Shown: positions 60,922 to 64,000 of the stretch, in pieces
Position numbering within the stretch: position 1 is the stretch's first letter
Layout: every line of letters starts with the position of its first letter
Translations under genes and position numbers: made by a program
Assembly: GCA_022571215.1 (NCBI GenBank)
Contig: JACZYG010000008.1
Location: 44,332-108,331 of the forward strand
DNA length: 64,000 bases
Source: Fidelibacterota bacterium
Lineage (GTDB): Bacteria; Fidelibacterota; SORT01
Reading direction: 5' to 3'
Notes under the pieces: model-generated
Database searches by the model: none
What the model saw: the letters and a program-made list of their open reading frames with translations, nothing else
Told to the model about the DNA's origin: nothing

Positions 60922-62094
60922 CTACTCTTCACTGTCATCTTTCTTTTTAGTTTTCTTTGCTGCTGCCTTCTTAGGTTTCTTCTCCGCTTCTTTCTTGGGT
61001 TCGGTCTTCTTTTTAGCAGCAGGTTTTTTCTTAGCTGCCGTTTTCTTAGGTTTCTTCTCTTTAGTGGGAGCCTCTTCAGCTTTCTCCTCAGCCGGAGCAT
61101 CTTCAACCGGAACTTCCTCAGCTTTTTCCTCAGCGGGAGTTTCTTCAGCCTTTTCCTCTGCGGGAGCCTCTTCCGTAGGTGCTTCCTCAGCTTTCTCCTC
61201 TGCGGGAGCCTCTTCAGCCTTCTCCTCAGCGGGGGCTTCTTCCGTAGGTGCATCCTCGGCGGGAGCCTCTTCAGCTTTCTGTTCAGCCGGGGCTTCCTCA
61301 GCCTTCTCCTCAGCGGGAGCATCTTCAACCGGAACTTCCTCAGCTTTTTCCTCAGCGGGAACCTCTTCAGTAGGTGCTTCCTTGGCGGGAGCTTCTTCAG
61401 CCGGGGCTTCTTCCGTAGGTGCTTCCTCAGCCTTTTCCTCTGCGGGGGCTTCTTCCGTAGGTGCTTCCTCAGCCTTCTCCTCAGCGGGAACTTCCTCGGC
61501 GGGAGCATCTTCAGCCTTTTCCTCAACGGGAGCTTCCTCAGCTTTCTCCTCAGCGGGAGCTTCATCAGCCTGCGCTTCAGCGGAAGCCTCCTCGGCGGGA
61601 GCCTCTTCAGCGGAAGTTTCTGAAACCACCTCGACGCCTGTATCATCCTGAGCGACTTCCGCGCCTTCAACTACGGCTGTAGTATCTTCGGTAGTTGCGA
61701 CTGCCTCAGCTTCCATCTTGGCTTTTTGCTTCTTTTTCTTAGAAATTCTACTCTTCCTCTTCTGAACGCGTAACTCATGAGACATAGCCCATTTTTGCAT
61801 CTCCTGGTCTATTTCCGTCTCCGAAGCGCCCTTCTTCATCAGCTTGAATTTGAGGAGAAGTCCTTGATTCTTCATAATTCCACGGAAAGCCTCGGTCATT
61901 TCCGCGCCCTTGCCGATCCAGTAATAGATTCTATCCTCTTTGACCACTGCAACAGGAGGATCTAAACGTGGGTTATAATGCCCGAGCGTCTCTAAAAATC
62001 TGCCATCCCTTTTTGATCTTGCGTCCGCCGCTACCAGACGGTAGTGCGCTTGTTTTTTCTTTCCGGTTCTTCTTAATCGCAACCTAACTGCCAA
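60922..62094 (-). CDS. rpsP: 30S ribosomal protein S16 with giant Ala/Pro/Glu and Lys-rich extension
   Basis: Residues 1-85 are a normal S16 (MAVRLRLRRTGKKKQAHYRL, DGRFLETLGHYNP), and a basic helix follows to about 127. Residues about 161-345 (coding positions about 61614-61060) are a repeat tract of pentads of type (A/V)P(A/T/V)E(E/D) mixed with about twelve KAEE tetrads. Residues about 346-385 are Lys/Ala/Pro-rich like a histone H1 tail, and DDSEE ends the protein. Standard S16 has 80-100 residues, and some FCB relatives carry shorter acidic extensions. The frame is open throughout, and rimM follows after 3 bp, so the extension is translated in a canonical operon. Frames opposite it are composition artefacts. 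Confidence 0.93.
   Translation of the reverse strand: MAVRLRLRRTGKKKQAHYRLVAADARSKRDGRFLETLGHYNPRLDPPVAVVKEDRIYYWIGKGAEMTEAFRGIMKNQGLLLKFKLMKKGASETEIDQEMQKWAMSHELRVQKRKSRISKKKKQKAKMEAEAVATTEDTTAVVEGAEVAQDDTGVEVVSETSAEEAPAEEASAEAQADEAPAEEKAEEAPVEEKAEDAPAEEVPAEEKAEEAPTEEAPAEEKAEEAPTEEAPAEEAPAKEAPTEEVPAEEKAEEVPVEDAPAEEKAEEAPAEQKAEEAPAEDAPTEEAPAEEKAEEAPAEEKAEEAPTEEAPAEEKAEETPAEEKAEEVPVEDAPAEEKAEEAPTKEKKPKKTAAKKKPAAKKKTEPKKEAEKKPKKAAAKKTKKKDDSEE
61060..61614 (-). repeat. Degenerate short tandem repeat inside rpsP
   Basis: About 555 bp encode the xPxEE/KAEE tract. Units are 15 and 12 bp long and keep the reading frame. Codons vary between units (for example GCC, GCT and GCG for Ala), so the array is not a fresh slippage product but an older, maintained coding repeat. 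Confidence 0.8.
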
Positions 62095-62114
62095 TTATTT
62101 TCTCCTTATGATCA

Positions 62115-63452
62115 TTATTTCGTAAACATCGCCTGACCCGGAAATCCCATACCTTGAGGTATTTTCCCTGCCCCGACCATCTTCATCATTTTTTGCATTT
62201 GATTAAATTGTTTTAGCACCTTATTCACTTCATTCAACGATGTACCGCTTCCCTTTGAGATCCTTTTTCTTCTGCTTCCATCTATCACTCCGGGTTTGAT
62301 CCGTTCAGATGGGGTCATAGACAGGATTATCGCTTCAGTCCTTGTCAACGCCCTATCATCAAGCTGAATATCTTTCATCTTATTTCCCATTCCCGGGATC
62401 ATACCCAATAAATCCTGCATCGGACCCATTTTCTTGATGCTGTTGAGCTGTTCGAGAAAATCTTCAAGTGTGAAAGTCTGCTTTCGGAACTTCTCTTTCA
62501 TTTTCAGCGCGGTTTCATCGTTTACAACAGACTGAGCCTTTTCAACAAGAGTTACCACGTCACCCATTCCAAGAATTCTACCCGCCATCCTGTCAGGATG
62601 GAAGAGTTCGAGCGTATCTATTGACTCGCCCATGCTTGCGTAAACTATAGGCTTGTTCGTAGCGGCACAGATAGACAGCGCTGCTCCGCCGCGGGCATCA
62701 CCGTCAAGTTTTGTGAGAACCACTCCGTCAAAATCAATCTGAGCGGCAAACTCGCTTGCGGCGTTAACGGCGTCCTGCCCGCTCATCCCGTCAGCCACAA
62801 ATAAAATTAATTCGGGTTTCAGACTCTCTTTAATTTGACGAAGTTCTCCCATCATCGCCGAATCGATTTGAAGCCTTCCCGCCGTGTCAATTATTACGAC
62901 ATCCCGGTTATCTCTTACCGCTTGTTTAACGGCATCTTTTGAAATTTTTAACGGCGAATCACCTTTATTAGAAAACAGTTCCGCTCCGATTTGTTTAGCG
63001 AGTTGACTGAGCTGCTCCACCGCCGCCGGTCGATATACATCAGCCGCCACTAACAGAGGCTTCCTGCCTGATTTCATCAACCGATTGGCATATTTAGCGA
63101 CAAAAGTAGTTTTCCCCGAGCCTTGCAACCCCACTACCATGACTATATGAGGCTTTTTACCCTTCAGTTCCGGTTCCTTTACCGAGGCGCCTCCCATAAG
63201 CTCGACAAGTTCATCATAAATAATTTTCACGATTTGCTGACCCGGCGACACGGACCTGAGAACTTTATCCCCCATAGCCTTTGACTTAATAGATTCTGTG
63301 AATTTTTTGGCAACCTTGTAATTCACATCTGCCTCGAGCAGAGTACGACGTACCGACCTCACGGTATCCGAGATGTTCTTATCCGTTATCTTCCCTAATC
63401 CTCGAAGATTTTTCGTTATTTCAGCGAATCTGCCGCTTAGTTGTTCAAACAT
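62115..63452 (-). CDS. ffh: Signal recognition particle protein Ffh
   Basis: Ffh binds signal sequences and 4.5S RNA and docks with FtsY. The 445-residue protein has the N domain, the G domain with GLQGSGKTTF near residue 108, IDTAGRLQ near 188 and TKLDGDARGG near 246, and the M domain (about 325-430), with RRKRISKGSGTSLNEVN as the RNA-binding segment and the Met-rich QMQKMMKMVGAGKIPQGM. It heads the operon that continues with rpsP, 20 bp downstream. Confidence 0.97.
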   Translation of the reverse strand: MFEQLSGRFAEITKNLRGLGKITDKNISDTVRSVRRTLLEADVNYKVAKKFTESIKSKAMGDKVLRSVSPGQQIVKIIYDELVELMGGASVKEPELKGKKPHIVMVVGLQGSGKTTFVAKYANRLMKSGRKPLLVAADVYRPAAVEQLSQLAKQIGAELFSNKGDSPLKISKDAVKQAVRDNRDVVIIDTAGRLQIDSAMMGELRQIKESLKPELILFVADGMSGQDAVNAASEFAAQIDFDGVVLTKLDGDARGGAALSICAATNKPIVYASMGESIDTLELFHPDRMAGRILGMGDVVTLVEKAQSVVNDETALKMKEKFRKQTFTLEDFLEQLNSIKKMGPMQDLLGMIPGMGNKMKDIQLDDRALTRTEAIILSMTPSERIKPGVIDGSRRKRISKGSGTSLNEVNKVLKQFNQMQKMMKMVGAGKIPQGMGFPGQAMFTK

Positions 63453-63477
63453 TTCCTCAACTCATTTTAAGCCAAGA

Positions 63478-63506
63478 AATTTACTATCTTTCTTAACCTC
63501 TTGCAA
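63478..63506 (-). promoter_or_regulatory. Promoter for the ffh-rpsP-rimM-trmD-rplS operon
   Basis: On the minus strand, TTGCAA (63506-63501) is followed after 17 bp by TAAATT (63483-63478). The start of transcription would be near 63471, about 20 nt before the ffh ATG. Confidence 0.5.
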
Positions 63507-63777
63507 GTGGTATTTTGTTGTCTCGAGCAAGCTCGGGTAGATGTTGACACACCTGCCTCTTTTTTATGCGGATACATTCCGGCTGTTTTAATATATCACC
63601 AACTGTTATCGGTGGCAACATAAACACCACTTCCTTCCCGCCTGACAGATGGGTAGGTTCAATCTAAAAGCAGGTCCAACGGAGTCATCTTTACCGTTAC
63701 TCCACTACCATCATTATTGCCGACCGGAGTAAATGAAACGAGATCACACTCATCCTGCTTTCTGCCTAATCTTTTGC

Positions 63778-63806
63778 TTGACACCTGTTCACACCCAATC
63801 TATATT
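63778..63806 (+). promoter_or_regulatory. Strong promoter for the DUF3098-like gene
   Basis: A consensus TTGACA (63778-63783), an exact 17-bp spacer and TATATT (63801-63806) make this the best sigma-70 match in the window. The start of transcription near 63813 would leave only about 9 nt before the ATG at 63822, which has no Shine-Dalgarno sequence, so near-leaderless translation is possible. Confidence 0.65.
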
Positions 63807-63821
63807 AGCAGCGGTTTAGAA

Positions 63822-64000
63822 ATGGTAAAGAGAAACAAAGCATCTAAAAGAATAATGGGTAGAGATATTCCTTACGGTAAAAGGAACTTTCAGCTGTTTT
63901 TCGCTGGATTGGCTTTCATTATTTTCGGCTATATATTGATGTGGAATTCGGAAGTTTACAGTCAGCAGGCTCTGACTGTTTCGATTCTTTTCCTGGCTGT
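63822..64000 (+). CDS. DUF3098-like small membrane protein, partial
   Basis: The ATG at 63822 opens a frame that runs off the right edge after about 59 residues. After a basic N-terminus (MVKRNKASKRIMGRDIPYG) come two hydrophobic segments (FFAGLAFIIFGYILMW and ALTVSILFLAV), separated by NSEVYSQQ. The pattern of a short basic head, N-F then a helix ending FGYILM, resembles DUF3098, a small FCB membrane protein of unknown function. The right end is missing. Confidence 0.55.
   Translation, partial: MVKRNKASKRIMGRDIPYGKRNFQLFFAGLAFIIFGYILMWNSEVYSQQALTVSILFLA

Larger units (their letters stand above)
63453..63821. other. Divergent intergenic region between ffh and the DUF3098-like gene
   Basis: The gap of about 370 bp holds the two divergent promoters and no gene. 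A CTCGAG...CTCGGG stem (about 63521-63536) and a piece reading CCCGCCTGACAGATGGGTAGGTTC (about 63638-63660, shown only in part in other loci) recall the hairpin mosaic, but the modules are degraded. No tRNA is seen. Confidence 0.5.

Noticed and set aside
60784..61651. Long open frames of 218-279 codons on the plus strand opposite rpsP, and a basic frame on the minus strand
   Set aside because: They are shadows of the repetitive xPxEE/KAEE coding tract. Their residue composition (Phe/Leu/Ser-rich or Lys/Leu/Pro-rich) follows directly from the codons of S16, and the S16 frame has the conserved core and operon position.

Overview
The window looks like a moderately AT-rich chromosome segment from an uncultured bacterium of the FCB superphylum, most likely close to Candidatus Neomarinimicrobiota (Marinimicrobia/SAR406). 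This rests on a C-terminal sorting domain of the type IX secretion kind (YPNPFNP ... GVYFYRL, 57107-57359), a PorV/PorQ-family outer-membrane protein, a complete BatABCDE aerotolerance cluster, a bacterial geranylgeranylglyceryl-phosphate-synthase-like gene, a DUF4321 membrane protein and an FCB-type RpoZ. The phylum is inferred; no rRNA gene is present to confirm it.

Almost all genes are housekeeping and most lie on the minus strand in long, tightly packed operons. In order of transcription on the minus strand: ffh-rpsP-rimM-trmD-rplS (63452 to 59296); an MFS transporter; selA-selB-mutS-porV (56269 to 49233); a lipoprotein dipeptidyl-peptidase III; yicC-gmk-rpoZ-coaBC-udg-dnaB-rel, then HU, ruvX, lnt and two secreted unknowns (44291 to 33193); a 13-gene mixed operon ecfT-truA-fsa-htrA-purB-purC-psd-pssA-purS-purQ-DUF4321-tatA-gatA (31593 to 22011); batA-batB-batC-batD-batE-SPOR lipoprotein (21401 to 15583); a YbhN-like flippase with a PHP phosphoesterase; an NlpC/P60 lipoprotein; efp-accB-accC-gcvH-gcvPA-GGGPS (8570 to 3627); a lipoprotein of unknown role, a decayed gene, and xerD. 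Plus-strand genes are few: a secreted unknown with a DUF350 membrane protein, a TPR lipoprotein, a QEGLA metalloprotease, an aminopeptidase, an NFACT/Rqc2 protein, a frameshifted secreted protein and the start of a DUF3098-like gene.

Nearly every long gap between transcription units (982-1798, 8571-9070, 21402-22010, 31594-32249, 46103-46376, 48441-49232, 56330-56701, 57360-57949) is filled with a mosaic of short repeated modules made almost entirely of hairpins. Their loops and flanks are conserved, while the stems differ between copies by compensatory changes that keep base pairing. One module is a 49-nt two-arm cruciform closed by an outer stem. Another is a MITE-like element of about 190-240 bp with terminal inverted repeats that carry a variable hairpin. 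This is the most unusual signal in the window. The second is ribosomal protein S16, which carries an Ala/Pro/Glu repeat tract of about 185 residues followed by a histone-H1-like lysine-rich tail.

The annotation was made by reading alone. Family names come from recognised motifs and typical gene order, and no database search was run.
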